NCBI GenBank assembly: GCA_036960605.1
Contig: JBALXI010000020.1
Coordinates: forward strand, 1-64,000
Length of the DNA: 64,000 nt
Origin: Oleispira sp036960605
Lineage (GTDB): Bacteria; Pseudomonadota; Gammaproteobacteria; Pseudomonadales; Oceanobacteraceae
Reading direction: 5' to 3'
In this document: piece by piece, positions 44,997-54,394 of the stretch
How positions within the stretch are numbered: the stretch's first letter is position 1
Layout of the letters: the number at the start of each line of letters is the position of its first letter
Notes under the pieces: generated by a model
What the model was told of the DNA's origin: nothing
Database searches by the model: none
Seen by the model: only the letters and a program-made list of their open reading frames with translations
Translations under genes and position numbers: made by a program

Positions 44997-46190
44997 ATGA
45001 TCTCAACCATTGCTGTAGCCAATTACCGTTCAATTATTGAGCTGGTAATGCCCATGGGGCCGCTTAATTTAATCACCGGTTTAAACGGCAGTGGTAAGTC
45101 GAATTTATACCGTGCGCTGAGATTATTAGCGGAAACGGCTCAAGGCGGAGTCGTCAATGCACTTGCTCATGAGGGAGGATTAGAATCAGCGTTTTGGGCT
45201 GGGCCTGAGAAAATCACTCCGCGTATGATCAGTGGTGAGGTTGAAGTTCAGGGCGGCCCGAAGAAAAATGTTGTGCGTCTTAGGCTGGGTTTCAGTAGTG
45301 AAGACTTTGGTTATAGCATTGATCTTGGTTTACCTGTGCCTTCTTCTTCAGCCTTTGCCCTAGATCCAGAAATTAAACGCGAATGTATTTGGGCTGGCCC
45401 CAGCTATCGTCCTGCCAGTGTCTTGGTCGATCGCAAAGGGCCTGTGGTTAAGGTGAGAGAAGGGCGTAGTTGGCAAGTGATTGCTCAGCACCTAAACAGC
45501 TTTGATAGCATGCTCAGCGAAGTGGGGGATTATAACTTGGCCCCTGAAATCTTTCATATTCGAGAATGGATTCGCAGTTGGCGCTTTTACGATCACTTTA
45601 GAACCGATGCGCAAGCCCCTGCGCGCCAGCCACAATTAGGTACTCGCACACCTGTGCTCAGTCAAGATGGTCATGATCTTGCTGCCGCCTTGCAAACCAT
45701 TATCGAAATCGGTGATGAGGTAGCATTAGCCGAGTCGATTGAAGATGCGTTTCCAGGAGCGCGCATCAATATTAATATCCAAGAAGACGGGCGCTTTGTT
45801 TTACGTTTTTATCAGCACGGTTTATTGCGACCATTAACAGCAGCTGAATTATCTGATGGTACTTTGCGCTACCTGTTATGGGTGGCTGCACTATTAACCC
45901 CGCGGCCGCCTAAATTGATGGTATTAAACGAACCAGAAACGAGTTTGCATCCAGACTTATTACCGGCCCTAGGTCGACTGATCAAATTGGCGTCTAAATC
46001 CACCCAGGTTTGGGTCGTTTCTCATGCTCGCCTACTCATTAATGAATTGAACGAGCCCGCCAATTATTCGAATAATTCAATCTCGAAAAATGCGTGTAAT
46101 AGTATTGCTCTGTATAAAGAACTGGGTCAAACAAAGATTCAAGATCAAGACATACTTTCTACCCCAAGCTGGCATTGGCCAGCCTATTAG
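44997..46190 (+). CDS. AAA/ABC-like ATPase of the COG4637 type
   Basis: 397-residue soluble ATPase of the SMC/RecF-like class. Walker A GLNGSGKSNLYRAL, an ABC-type signature AAELSDGTLRYL and Walker B LMVLNEPETSLHP followed by the switch His in VVSHA. Function of this family is not established; members are often annotated as predicted ATPases, and some relatives act in defence systems, but no partner nuclease is adjacent here. It is divergent from trhO. An ordinary orphan ATPase is the safest reading. Confidence 0.85.
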   Translation: MISTIAVANYRSIIELVMPMGPLNLITGLNGSGKSNLYRALRLLAETAQGGVVNALAHEGGLESAFWAGPEKITPRMISGEVEVQGGPKKNVVRLRLGFSSEDFGYSIDLGLPVPSSSAFALDPEIKRECIWAGPSYRPASVLVDRKGPVVKVREGRSWQVIAQHLNSFDSMLSEVGDYNLAPEIFHIREWIRSWRFYDHFRTDAQAPARQPQLGTRTPVLSQDGHDLAAALQTIIEIGDEVALAESIEDAFPGARININIQEDGRFVLRFYQHGLLRPLTAAELSDGTLRYLLWVAALLTPRPPKLMVLNEPETSLHPDLLPALGRLIKLASKSTQVWVVSHARLLINELNEPANYSNNSISKNACNSIALYKELGQTKIQDQDILSTPSWHWPAY

Positions 46191-46199
46191 TCATTATTG

Positions 46200-46303
46200 G
46201 CTCGCCTTTTGCAATTTCCGAGTAACTTACAGATACGGAAGCCCTACCAGTTCTTAATTATGCGATTCGAATTCGCATTAAGACTGACTCAGGGAAGGCG
46301 AGC
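46200..46303 (+). repeat. Long-range inverted repeat that includes a ribosome binding site
   Basis: GCTCGCCTT (46200-46208) pairs exactly with AAGGCGAGC (46295-46303), and the second arm contains the ribosome binding site of the gene starting at 46306. A smaller hairpin ATGCGA / TCGCAT (46260-46278) lies inside. If transcription begins upstream of 46200, the site would be sequestered. Confidence 0.45.
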
Positions 46304-46305
46304 TT

Positions 46306-46974
46306 ATGAATACACTCGGTCAGATTGCTTTATTAGTCGATAAAACCAATGCCAGCCAGCGGCTCTTAAATCAAGCGCAACGGCAACCGGTTGCCGCTGT
46401 GGAAGTAATTCCTGCCAGCACAGAAGTTTCTTTGAGTGCTGATAGTACGGATCCTAACGGCAGTGCAAGCAAGGTTAATGACAAGTTTGAACAAGCTGCA
46501 GTTGACCTACTTGATCTGACCCCCATTTCGTTGCCTACCAAAGCAGATTTTAATGCCTTCGAAAAGGACTTCACTCGGGAGCTCAATAAGGCCGGTGTCG
46601 ATACTAGGATCGAAATAAAGTTACGCGCGAATGAAGAAGGGCAGATTGAGGTGATCAATGACCATCCGGATAAGGATAAAATTGAAGCGATGTTCGCCAA
46701 TGATTCTGATTTACAGCAGGGCTTTATTCGTGCCGATACCTATCAAACGTTGCAAAAACTTCATGCCCTGCACCAGCAATGGCAGCAAAAGATAAGCGCA
46801 GGTGCCAGCGAAGAAGCGGCTAATTTGTGGCTAGTTCAAGCTGCACAGTCCATGGTCGCAGATAATACAGGCATGACTTACCAAGATGGTAAGATGGTGA
46901 CGGACAATAAAGCCACTGCAAGTAATGACCCCATGAAAGTTATTGCAAACTTGCAAGCGATTGCTATCGACTAA
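46306..46974 (+). CDS. Hypothetical soluble protein
   Basis: 222 residues, no recognised family, no signal peptide or membrane span. The N-terminal ~75 residues are low-complexity (Ala, Ser, Asp rich). The rest looks alpha-helical with a DFNAFEKDFTRELNKAGVDT segment and a helical stretch HALHQQWQQKISAGASEEA. GGGAAGG precedes the ATG. It stands alone, convergent with the diguanylate cyclase gene 16 bp away. Confidence 0.7.
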   Translation: MNTLGQIALLVDKTNASQRLLNQAQRQPVAAVEVIPASTEVSLSADSTDPNGSASKVNDKFEQAAVDLLDLTPISLPTKADFNAFEKDFTRELNKAGVDTRIEIKLRANEEGQIEVINDHPDKDKIEAMFANDSDLQQGFIRADTYQTLQKLHALHQQWQQKISAGASEEAANLWLVQAAQSMVADNTGMTYQDGKMVTDNKATASNDPMKVIANLQAIAID

Positions 46975-46990
46975 TGGTCTATCTCTACGC

Positions 46991-48382
46991 TTACCCATTA
47001 TGCATTTTGGGTTGATACAGGGTAAAACGATTTTTCCCTTGGCGCTTTGAATAGTACATGGCTTTATCTGCACAATTTAAAACAGTTTTAATATCGTTGC
47101 CATGTTCAGGGAATAATGAAATTCCAATGCTGGCTGATAATGAAAAGTTGCTATAAGGCTCTGGAAGTTTATTAGCACACATTATAACGATCTTTTCTGC
47201 GCAAGAAATAGTACTGCTGGAAACCTCTTCTCGATTCAGACGCTCAAACAAGACGACAAATTCATCTCCTCCTAAACGAGCGACACAAATAGGAGACTCT
47301 GGGGTTTGAATGGAATTGGCATGTTTTTGTAGGCGTTGCGCAATGATCTTCAATACTTCATCACCCGCATTGTGTCCCAGTTCATCGTTGATGCTTTTAA
47401 AGCCATCAAGATCAATGAATATCAAGGCACCAAATTGCTCATTTTGATTGGCTTGTTGCATCGACATCTTTAGATGTTGAATAAAGCTGCGCCGATTATT
47501 GAGGTTTGTTAGTTGATCTCTTTCACTGAGCGTTTTTAGAAATAACGCCCGGTTGATTAAGTGGAAACGATTGAGCGTGAATAAAACAATCAGCAATAGT
47601 AGAAAAGCCGCGTAGATAATCAAATAATGTTTTATTTTATTGGTTGCTATGATTTCTTCATGATGTTGGTTCGTCAATATTCTTTCTAATAATTCTAATT
47701 CAATGCTTAATTGATTATTAAGTATTTCGTTTATTAATATTTGCTCTTGATTGCTTGTGTTTTGAAAGCTGCGTGTATGCTTGATGAATGCATCGAGCAG
47801 TGGTCTATCATTCAATGCTAAATTATTTTTATTTTGTACTAAAAGAGATAGCGATTTTTGGGTATCCGTTTTTAGTTGAGATTCATTAAATAAACGAATA
47901 TGTAATGAATTTATAATAATCCTTTCAATGGCTCTTGAGAGGTCGCTATTATTAGCTAACAAAGGGCGTAGCTGTTCCTCCAATTTAGGTAAGTAACGTA
48001 AAGAATTTTTAATTTGTGCATTGAGTGATTTGAATTTTTCTATTTGTATCATCCGCACTTCATAGAGGCTGTACACGACTTCAGCATGTACATTCATTTC
48101 ATTGGCGCTTGACAATAACGAGGCTTTAAAATGATTCATCGTATCGGTGAATCTAAGTTGAGCGTGGGCTAAATTATCATAATTCTGATCTAACTGGCTG
48201 CGACTACGCAGGACATACTCTGAAAGCTCTGAATTATTTTGTCGTATGTTTAATAGTAAGGTATCAACCTCTTTGGATACCAACATATCGTTCATTTCTG
48301 CATTTAAATAAATTAGCAGTAGAGGAACTGCCAACACACTTGCAATAACGATGGATAACACTTGGCGAGCCTGGCTGATCAT
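46991..48382 (-). CDS. Membrane diguanylate cyclase (GGDEF)
   Basis: 463 residues. Two membrane helices (about 8-27 and 250-272) enclose a ~220-residue helical periplasmic sensor resembling DAHL-type domains. The C-terminal GGDEF domain (about 290-455) has the intact active site RLGGDEFVVLF, and DLDGFKSINDELGHNAGDEVL upstream; it should make cyclic-di-GMP. No allosteric RxxD I-site is obvious before GGDEF. The start overlaps the end of the peroxidase gene by 4 bp (ATGA), implying coupled expression. Confidence 0.92.
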   Translation of the reverse strand: MISQARQVLSIVIASVLAVPLLLIYLNAEMNDMLVSKEVDTLLLNIRQNNSELSEYVLRSRSQLDQNYDNLAHAQLRFTDTMNHFKASLLSSANEMNVHAEVVYSLYEVRMIQIEKFKSLNAQIKNSLRYLPKLEEQLRPLLANNSDLSRAIERIIINSLHIRLFNESQLKTDTQKSLSLLVQNKNNLALNDRPLLDAFIKHTRSFQNTSNQEQILINEILNNQLSIELELLERILTNQHHEEIIATNKIKHYLIIYAAFLLLLIVLFTLNRFHLINRALFLKTLSERDQLTNLNNRRSFIQHLKMSMQQANQNEQFGALIFIDLDGFKSINDELGHNAGDEVLKIIAQRLQKHANSIQTPESPICVARLGGDEFVVLFERLNREEVSSSTISCAEKIVIMCANKLPEPYSNFSLSASIGISLFPEHGNDIKTVLNCADKAMYYSKRQGKNRFTLYQPKMHNG

Positions 48383-49392
48383 TCGCTGGGCTCCAAGGTG
48401 TGTAGAAAGGTTTCAATAAGCGTTAAATCAGTACTGCTAGGTTCAATTCCCAGTTGATTGACAAACATTACTTTAATCGCCTTAGCGAGCGTTGTTGCTG
48501 AACCATCATGGAAGTAGGGGGCGGTATTACTGACATTTCGTAAGCTTGGGACTCTAAAATAAAATCGATCTTCATCGTGTCCTGTTATGGTGTAGTAACC
48601 GTAATCTCGATCCTTTATCTTTTTTGAATTTGAAAAATAAGGTTTCATTAGGCCAAACTTTTGTCGTAGATTCCCTCCTAGATTTTTACCCTGATGACAG
48701 CTTGAGCAACCAAATTCTTTAAATAAATAATAGCCTTGTTGCTCTTCTTCTGTGAATTGCTGTGTATCGCCCAACAAATAAAAATCATAACGAGAAGGTT
48801 TCGCCAAACTGTATTCGTATTGAATAATGGCATCGCTGATGGATTCTTTTGAAATTTCGCCATAACCCGCACTGTGAAAGAGATTATTGTATTGCTCATC
48901 TTGTTCAATCTGTTGGCTTAACTCAACCCAATCGCGATTCATCAATTTAGGGTTGTTGATTAAAGCATCTAGGTGATCTTGCAGATGTGGATAGCGAGCA
49001 GTCCAGCCGAAGTAGTAGCTAAATGCGACATATTGAATGCTTGGCGTATTGTAGGCTAATGGGTTGCCCTGATTATCGAGGGAAAAGTCTCGGCCATCAC
49101 TGAATCCCTTGTCTGCTTGATGACATGTAGCACAGGACATTGTCTGTGACTTAGAAAGGCTCGGATCTTCGAATAACAATTTGCCAAGCTTGATTTTTAA
49201 TTCCTGGCTATGAATGTCAGCATTCTGAACGCTGTTGGTTATGCTCTGCTTAGATTTAAGATAGACAGGAGACGCTTCTGAAAGTGATATTGAATCGCTA
49301 GAATGAACCAATGCAGAGGTTAGTAATATGCTTAATACGCAAAGTATCCGAGTAAGGCTAATAGTCATCGTATCGTTAAAAGTAGGCTGCAT
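48379..49392 (-). CDS. Di-haem cytochrome c peroxidase / MauG family protein
   Basis: About 337 residues from the ATG at 49392; upstream (49440) and downstream (49368) starts are possible, and none has a strong site. A Sec signal (LTRILCVLSILLTSALVHS) precedes two haem sites, CATCHQ (about 90) and CSSCHQ (about 230), spaced as in bacterial di-haem peroxidases, with the FRVPSLRNVSNTAPYFHDG block typical of the family. It reduces H2O2 or acts on other substrates in the periplasm. It is the first gene of a pair with the diguanylate cyclase. Confidence 0.87.
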   Translation of the reverse strand: MQPTFNDTMTISLTRILCVLSILLTSALVHSSDSISLSEASPVYLKSKQSITNSVQNADIHSQELKIKLGKLLFEDPSLSKSQTMSCATCHQADKGFSDGRDFSLDNQGNPLAYNTPSIQYVAFSYYFGWTARYPHLQDHLDALINNPKLMNRDWVELSQQIEQDEQYNNLFHSAGYGEISKESISDAIIQYEYSLAKPSRYDFYLLGDTQQFTEEEQQGYYLFKEFGCSSCHQGKNLGGNLRQKFGLMKPYFSNSKKIKDRDYGYYTITGHDEDRFYFRVPSLRNVSNTAPYFHDGSATTLAKAIKVMFVNQLGIEPSSTDLTLIETFLHTLEPSE

Positions 49393-49495
49393 GAAGAATA
49401 TCTCTAATATACTGTTGTTAAGTTTATCCTGAATGGTCATTGGCGCAAGTGTAGACTTAACTTAGTAGGTAACAGTTCCGTATAATTTGAAATGA

Positions 49496-49816
49496 GTGTT
49501 GATATTGGTTATTAACGGGTTCGGCCATTTACCGGTGTACTTAGCCGTTGCTATCGTTTTAATGGTCTCTAGCGCGACGGCCTTTGCGGAATGCCGCGAT
49601 TTTGACGCTATAGCCGCAGCGAATAAAAAAGCAGCGTCTTATTACAAAAATGGAACTGTTTTTCATCCTGCGGTCGTTCAAAAAATACACCACCCTTCTA
49701 GGAAAAAAGAAGTGGCGAGTTACATCAAAACAGGTGAAAAACGCTACAGCATTTTTACCCTGGTCGATGAAAATTGTAAGGTGGAATTTCGAAAGCGTAC
49801 ACGCCAAAATGATTAA
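49496..49816 (+). CDS. Small secreted protein, unknown
   Basis: 106 residues if started at GTG 49496 (TTG at 49499 also possible; no ATG is in frame there). A hydrophobic signal peptide ends TAFAEC. The ~70-residue mature protein has two Cys and is basic. The start is uncertain and there is no recognised family. Confidence 0.5.
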   Translation: MLILVINGFGHLPVYLAVAIVLMVSSATAFAECRDFDAIAAANKKAASYYKNGTVFHPAVVQKIHHPSRKKEVASYIKTGEKRYSIFTLVDENCKVEFRKRTRQND

Positions 49817-50287
49817 TCATTGTCAGTCAGCTTAAATCCTCAATTAAACTCTTCTTGATATAAATACGCTTTTATAGACCAAAGGAACCTAGTGTCTGTT
49901 TTTAGCTGGCGAGATACGTCTAACGCAAAATAGGCCAATGTATTTCATATGAAAAATCATGCATATGGTGATATTGAGCCAATATTTTTTGATAGCTGTC
50001 TTCTATAGAGGTTGATACGTAAGAAATTAGCAAAAATTTCAAGTATTGCTTAGCCCATTTTATTGACCCTTTTGTAAAACCCCTGTTATTTGTTATTTCT
50101 TGCACGTTTTGCACATCGAATTGTACTTTCGAACCTATCCAAAGACCTGCTTTTCAACTAAAAATTAACTTAGCTCTAAGTCATTAAAACGATAAGAAGC
50201 AGCACTAGAGTCAAAGTGAAAAAAGTAATTCCAACAGTATTACTGAGCTTCGCACCGCAGAATATTATAAATAAAAAGGGATCCGAC
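49817..50287. other. Long non-coding interval upstream of the amidohydrolase-lectin gene
   Basis: About 470 bases. A possible sigma-70 promoter TTGACC (50063-50068), 17-bp gap, TTATTT (50086-50091) would give a ~190-nt leader. A 64-codon minus-strand frame at 49920-50114 has no ribosome binding site and no family resemblance. I see nothing else firm. Confidence 0.35.
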
Positions 50288-52921
50288 ATGATCAGCACGT
50301 TAAAAAGGCAGTATCGTCATACTTTGATGACGCCTCTGGTATCGATTGCGCTTTTATCTGGTATGGCCATTGAAGTACAAGCGATGTCAAAAGCACCGCC
50401 GTCACCGCCACCGCCAAGTCCTGCCCAAATTGCGGCTGCACAAAATTCAGTGCATGAATTAGCGCAAGGCTGTTATGCCATTCAATCGCCTGCTAATGGC
50501 AAGTATATGAATCGCTTTCACCAAGGCGGCTTAGTGGATAATGGTTTGAGCTATCAGTTTAAAGCCACCTCGGCGGCGGGTGCGGCACGCTTCTCCTTTA
50601 AACCGACCTCGTATTTTCATTACATGCTGACCGATCAAGATGGTCGCTATTTAGCCAGCCATTTACCCAATGAAGTTTCAGCGGGTCGTTATGCCGGTAA
50701 ATTCGCCCAATGGCGCATCGGTGGCCATTTTCAAAGCGATGGCAGCTATCGTTATAGCTTCCACGGTATTGGTTTAAACAAAATCCTACGTCATAACTAC
50801 GGTGGCATCGGCTGGTACGCGAATGGCGGCGCTTATGTATTGGATATCTTGAATCCAACCAACGCTAATAGTGAAACGGGCTTTAAGCTTGTTGCACAAA
50901 ATGATTGTAAGCCTTTCCCTGAAGCTAATCTGAATGTTGATGAGTCGATCTCTCAAGCGGCTGATGTGAGTGAGCCTGTGCGCGGTGCGATTGATCCACA
51001 TACACACATAACGTCTTACGAGTTTATGGGTGGTAAGTTTTTACACGGTGAGCCCTTCAGCCCTTGGGGTATTGAAACGGCTTTACGCGATAGTAAAGAA
51101 ATCCACGGACCAAGCGGTGCTCTAGATATCATTGGTAATCTAATGGGCTTTGACGATGTAGGTCATCGTTATGATACGCGTGGCTACCCTGACTTCCCAG
51201 CTTGGCCTGCGCATAAGTCTTTATCTCACATGCAGTATTACTATAAGTGGGTAGAGCGAGCGCATAAAGGTGGCTTGAAAATGATGGTTTCTCTGTTAGT
51301 AGAGAACGAAGTCTTATGTACTGTGCAGAAAACGGTGAATCCCGCGAGCTGGCTTAATCCGAATAACTGCCAAACTTCTAAGAGTATTGATCTGCAAGTT
51401 CAACGCTTAAATGAAATGGAAGCCTATATTGATGCTCAGCAAGGTGGCCCGGGTAAAGGTTTCTTCCGAATAGTGACAACCCCTGCTGAAGCACGTGCGG
51501 TTATTGCTAATGGTAAAATGGCTATCTTAATGGGCATTGAAGCTTCTGAACTGTTTGATTGTGGTGTTCGCGATCATTGTACTAAAGCGACGATTGAAGC
51601 CCAGTTGCAGAAAGTTTATAGCGCGGGTGTTCGTACGCTGTACCCAACGCATCGATTTGATAACCAGTTTGGTGGTGCTCGCCCAGAAGATGGTTTCTTA
51701 AATGTAGGGCAGTGGTTGTCGACAGGTAAGTTCTTTGCAGCAGAGTCATGTGATGCAGAAACACGTGGTCGTAACTTCACTTCGGGCTTCCCACTGATCG
51801 GTAATGTGCCAGTGATCAAAGACATCTTGAACTTGATCGGTTTAAATCCTGTTTATGATGAAACTCAGCCTTTGTGTAATAAACTTGGCTTAAGCGATCT
51901 AGGTATTTACCTAATCAATCGTATGATTGATATGGGCATGATTATCGAAATGGATCATATGTCGACTAAAACAGCGAATGCCGTTATGGAGATCGTTAAA
52001 GCGCGTAACTATTCTGGTGTGATTTCTGGTCATAGTTGGTTGAACTCTGCAGCAGATGGTTCACCTCATGCTGTGCAGCACGACATCGCAAATCAAGGCG
52101 GTATGTTGGCTCCTTATAATGGTCCTTCTACTTCGATTCAGCACGGTATTAATCGTTACCTGAATCTTGTTGAAGAAACCCCATTCTTAAACGGCGTACC
52201 TTTCTCTACCGATATGGGTGGCATTGGTAATCAACCAGGACCTCGTGGCGACGCTTCAACGAATCCATTGCTATATCCTTTCACGACTGAAGAAGGTATT
52301 GAAATTGATAAGCAGGTTTCAGGTAATCGTACGTTTGATATCAATAATGAAGGTTTAGCGCACTATGGTTTAGTCGCAGATCACATACAGGATATTCGCG
52401 AACAAACCCCTGATCGTATTTATGAAGCCGTTATGAACTCTGCTGAAGCGTATCTACAAATGTGGGAACGTGCTGAAGCGAACAATGACGTTCAATATGT
52501 TAATCCATACCTTGCGGGTTACGTTTCAATCGTTAATCAAAAAAGTGGCAAGTGCATTGATATTCCGGGTGATGATAACCAAGGAAATAACGGTCAGCTC
52601 GTTCAGCTTTGGGATTGCAGTAATACTGCAGACGATCAGAAGTGGCTTTACAATAGCACAACTCAAATGTTTGAAAACAAAGCCTTTCCAGGTAAGTGTT
52701 TAGATAACAAAGGCCAGACTCATGATGGTGGTGGTCTAGGGATTTGGGATTGTGTGAATAGCGATAACTTACGTTGGACTTATTCAAATGCTTCTTTAGC
52801 CAGCAAGCATAATAGTAATATCGTTGTAGATGCCTATGGAACCGATAACGGTTCTACCGTTGGCCAATGGACCTCTCACGGTGGTAAGAATCAACAGTGG
52901 GAGTTACGTCCAGCAAATTAA
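50288..52921 (+). CDS. Secreted amidohydrolase-like protein with C-terminal ricin-type lectin domain
   Basis: 877 residues from ATG 50288 (AAGGG 7 nt upstream), with a signal peptide ending VQA. A Pro/Ser linker (APPSPPPPSP) is followed by a beta-trefoil-like domain (about 50-200). The central ~530 residues form a metal-dependent hydrolase-like domain. Metal motifs are DPHTHIT near the start, GIEASELFDC, YPTHRFDNQFGG, EMDHMS and SGHSWLN, and FSTDMGG later, as in the amidohydrolase / M19 dipeptidase superfamily. The C-terminus (about 745-877) is a ricin B-type trefoil with QxW repeats (VQLWDC, LGIWDC, VGQWTS, NQQWEL). It probably acts outside the cell on a bound carbohydrate or peptide; substrate unknown. 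Confidence 0.8.
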   Translation: MISTLKRQYRHTLMTPLVSIALLSGMAIEVQAMSKAPPSPPPPSPAQIAAAQNSVHELAQGCYAIQSPANGKYMNRFHQGGLVDNGLSYQFKATSAAGAARFSFKPTSYFHYMLTDQDGRYLASHLPNEVSAGRYAGKFAQWRIGGHFQSDGSYRYSFHGIGLNKILRHNYGGIGWYANGGAYVLDILNPTNANSETGFKLVAQNDCKPFPEANLNVDESISQAADVSEPVRGAIDPHTHITSYEFMGGKFLHGEPFSPWGIETALRDSKEIHGPSGALDIIGNLMGFDDVGHRYDTRGYPDFPAWPAHKSLSHMQYYYKWVERAHKGGLKMMVSLLVENEVLCTVQKTVNPASWLNPNNCQTSKSIDLQVQRLNEMEAYIDAQQGGPGKGFFRIVTTPAEARAVIANGKMAILMGIEASELFDCGVRDHCTKATIEAQLQKVYSAGVRTLYPTHRFDNQFGGARPEDGFLNVGQWLSTGKFFAAESCDAETRGRNFTSGFPLIGNVPVIKDILNLIGLNPVYDETQPLCNKLGLSDLGIYLINRMIDMGMIIEMDHMSTKTANAVMEIVKARNYSGVISGHSWLNSAADGSPHAVQHDIANQGGMLAPYNGPSTSIQHGINRYLNLVEETPFLNGVPFSTDMGGIGNQPGPRGDASTNPLLYPFTTEEGIEIDKQVSGNRTFDINNEGLAHYGLVADHIQDIREQTPDRIYEAVMNSAEAYLQMWERAEANNDVQYVNPYLAGYVSIVNQKSGKCIDIPGDDNQGNNGQLVQLWDCSNTADDQKWLYNSTTQMFENKAFPGKCLDNKGQTHDGGGLGIWDCVNSDNLRWTYSNASLASKHNSNIVVDAYGTDNGSTVGQWTSHGGKNQQWELRPAN

Positions 52922-52967
52922 TGAGCATCATTAATTACACTTCTTAGGCTTTAGACTGGCCTTGTTT

Positions 52968-53013
52968 GGCGGCTAAACTTTGATTGAATCAATCAGGGTA
53001 GCCGCCTTTTTTT
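52968..53013 (+). terminator. Strong rho-independent terminator
   Basis: GGCGGCTA / TAGCCGCC arms with an inner GATTG/CAATC hairpin, followed by seven T. It ends the amidohydrolase-lectin transcript. Confidence 0.88.
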
Positions 53014-53020
53014 GCCTAAT

Positions 53021-53821
53021 TTATAGTGTTAATAGATTTTCTGGAATATTACCTTTGCCATAATATTGTTCTAATATCTTTAAATAGTTGCCATCAGCTT
53101 TCAATTTAGAAAATCCCGCCGCGAAAATCTCTTTTAAATGTCGACTTTTATTTGGAAAAAGAATATCTCCGCTGCCCATTACGTCAAGTATGGGTCTAGG
53201 CGTCATCGCAAACTGTGCCACTTTATCAGGATATATCTTTTTAATAGCTCCCCATCCCCCTAGCTCAGTTGCAATGAACATATCAATACGTTCCGTTTTT
53301 AGCTTTCGAGTATTCGTTGTTAAATCTTTTACTAGTTGAGGATAAATACCTGATTCGTTTAATAATCTCAATATGGAACCGGATTGAATGTAGCCGATTT
53401 TATATTGATCTAATTCTGATAATTCATCATAAGCAATACCCGATGGGAACTGCGCTTTACGGTAGAAGAAATGCACACCCGAATAATAAATCGTCTGAAA
53501 AGAAATGTTCTCAATAACATTCTTTTCCTTAAACCAGAGAATGCTGCCTAAAACAGCATCGCTATTACTATGTGTGAAGGACCAAGGAATTCTAGCCATA
53601 GGCACGATAACAAAATTGACGGAATAAGATTGAGAGTTAAAGGCTGCTCTCACTAGGTCGGTCATTAGGCCTTCTTTAGGGCCCATTAATGGAGGGTAAT
53701 CAATGGTGGTTACCTGAACTGTACGATATACATCAGGCGGAGTGATAGCATTTGCTAAGCACATCGAAGCGGTTGTTAAACTAACGACGAAGGTTAGAAC
53801 TCTAGAAAATAATTGATTCAT
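53021..53821 (-). CDS. Periplasmic solute-binding protein, family 3 type
   Basis: About 266 residues from ATG 53821 (an ATG six codons upstream is less likely). The signal peptide ends CLANA. The fold pattern is that of amino-acid-type binding proteins (TIDYPPLMGPKEGLMTDLVRAA, then a two-domain arrangement, with an EIFAAGFSKLKADGNYLKILEQYYG tail given in part). No transporter genes are adjacent, so it may be an orphan binding protein or sensory component. Confidence 0.82.
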   Translation of the reverse strand: MNQLFSRVLTFVVSLTTASMCLANAITPPDVYRTVQVTTIDYPPLMGPKEGLMTDLVRAAFNSQSYSVNFVIVPMARIPWSFTHSNSDAVLGSILWFKEKNVIENISFQTIYYSGVHFFYRKAQFPSGIAYDELSELDQYKIGYIQSGSILRLLNESGIYPQLVKDLTTNTRKLKTERIDMFIATELGGWGAIKKIYPDKVAQFAMTPRPILDVMGSGDILFPNKSRHLKEIFAAGFSKLKADGNYLKILEQYYGKGNIPENLLTL

Positions 53822-53928
53822 CAGATGTAGCTGCAGCAATTTTTAGTTGTTACAGCTTATCCTCCTATCAATAAATGGCAATGATAATAGTTTATCCGTC
53901 GGCATTTATTACATAACTTTTGGTGCGA

Positions 53929-54393
53929 CTAGCGCATTAATAAAGATTTAACCCCTAATATACTGCGTTCACACTCGGCAATTTCCAACGTTGCGAAGGC
54001 TTCGATTGCTTTTTCATGAGCGTAGATGTAATCAAAAAATTCCTGTTCATCAGGAGCGGCATTCGTTTTAAGTCTTTTCCAAATTATGGTGAAACTTTGT
54101 GTTTCTTTCGCAAGAATTTTCATCGCGGTTTTCCAAGGGAATAGAGTAATTGCAAGGCCCTCGAAATAGCCTTTTATTGACCAAAACCAAGGGTAAGAGC
54201 ATGATTGCTGCGATGAATCTAAGTGCAAAAGGAAGCGTTCAAGGGTTTGAACTTCTAACAGATACAGCAGGCGCCACTTTTCTTTTTTAATCGGATCTGA
54301 GGTGATTCTCATCGCAATGCGAAAAACGTTTGAACCATAAACTTCAGACTGATATATGTGTTTAAGATCTGAGCGATATTCTGGATAATTCAT
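53929..54393 (-). CDS. Hypothetical helical protein, possibly ferritin-like
   Basis: 154 residues. The pattern of long helices with spaced Glu/His (SEVYG, LEVQTLERFLL, HEKAIEAFA) recalls ferritin-like four-helix bundles, but metal ligands cannot be assigned with confidence. It is 1 bp downstream of the alpha/beta hydrolase gene and surely in its operon, under the same TetR-type control. Confidence 0.65.
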   Translation of the reverse strand: MNYPEYRSDLKHIYQSEVYGSNVFRIAMRITSDPIKKEKWRLLYLLEVQTLERFLLHLDSSQQSCSYPWFWSIKGYFEGLAITLFPWKTAMKILAKETQSFTIIWKRLKTNAAPDEQEFFDYIYAHEKAIEAFATLEIAECERSILGVKSLLMR

Positions 54394-54394
54394 A

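Noticed and set aside
44997..46974. ATPase plus following gene as a defence (abortive-infection type) system
   Set aside because: No nuclease, toxin or membrane effector is adjacent; the second gene has its own leader, and no mobile-element marks are seen.
49920..50114. 64-codon minus-strand frame in the long intergenic region
   Set aside because: No ribosome binding site, no recognisable domain or signal; likely chance.
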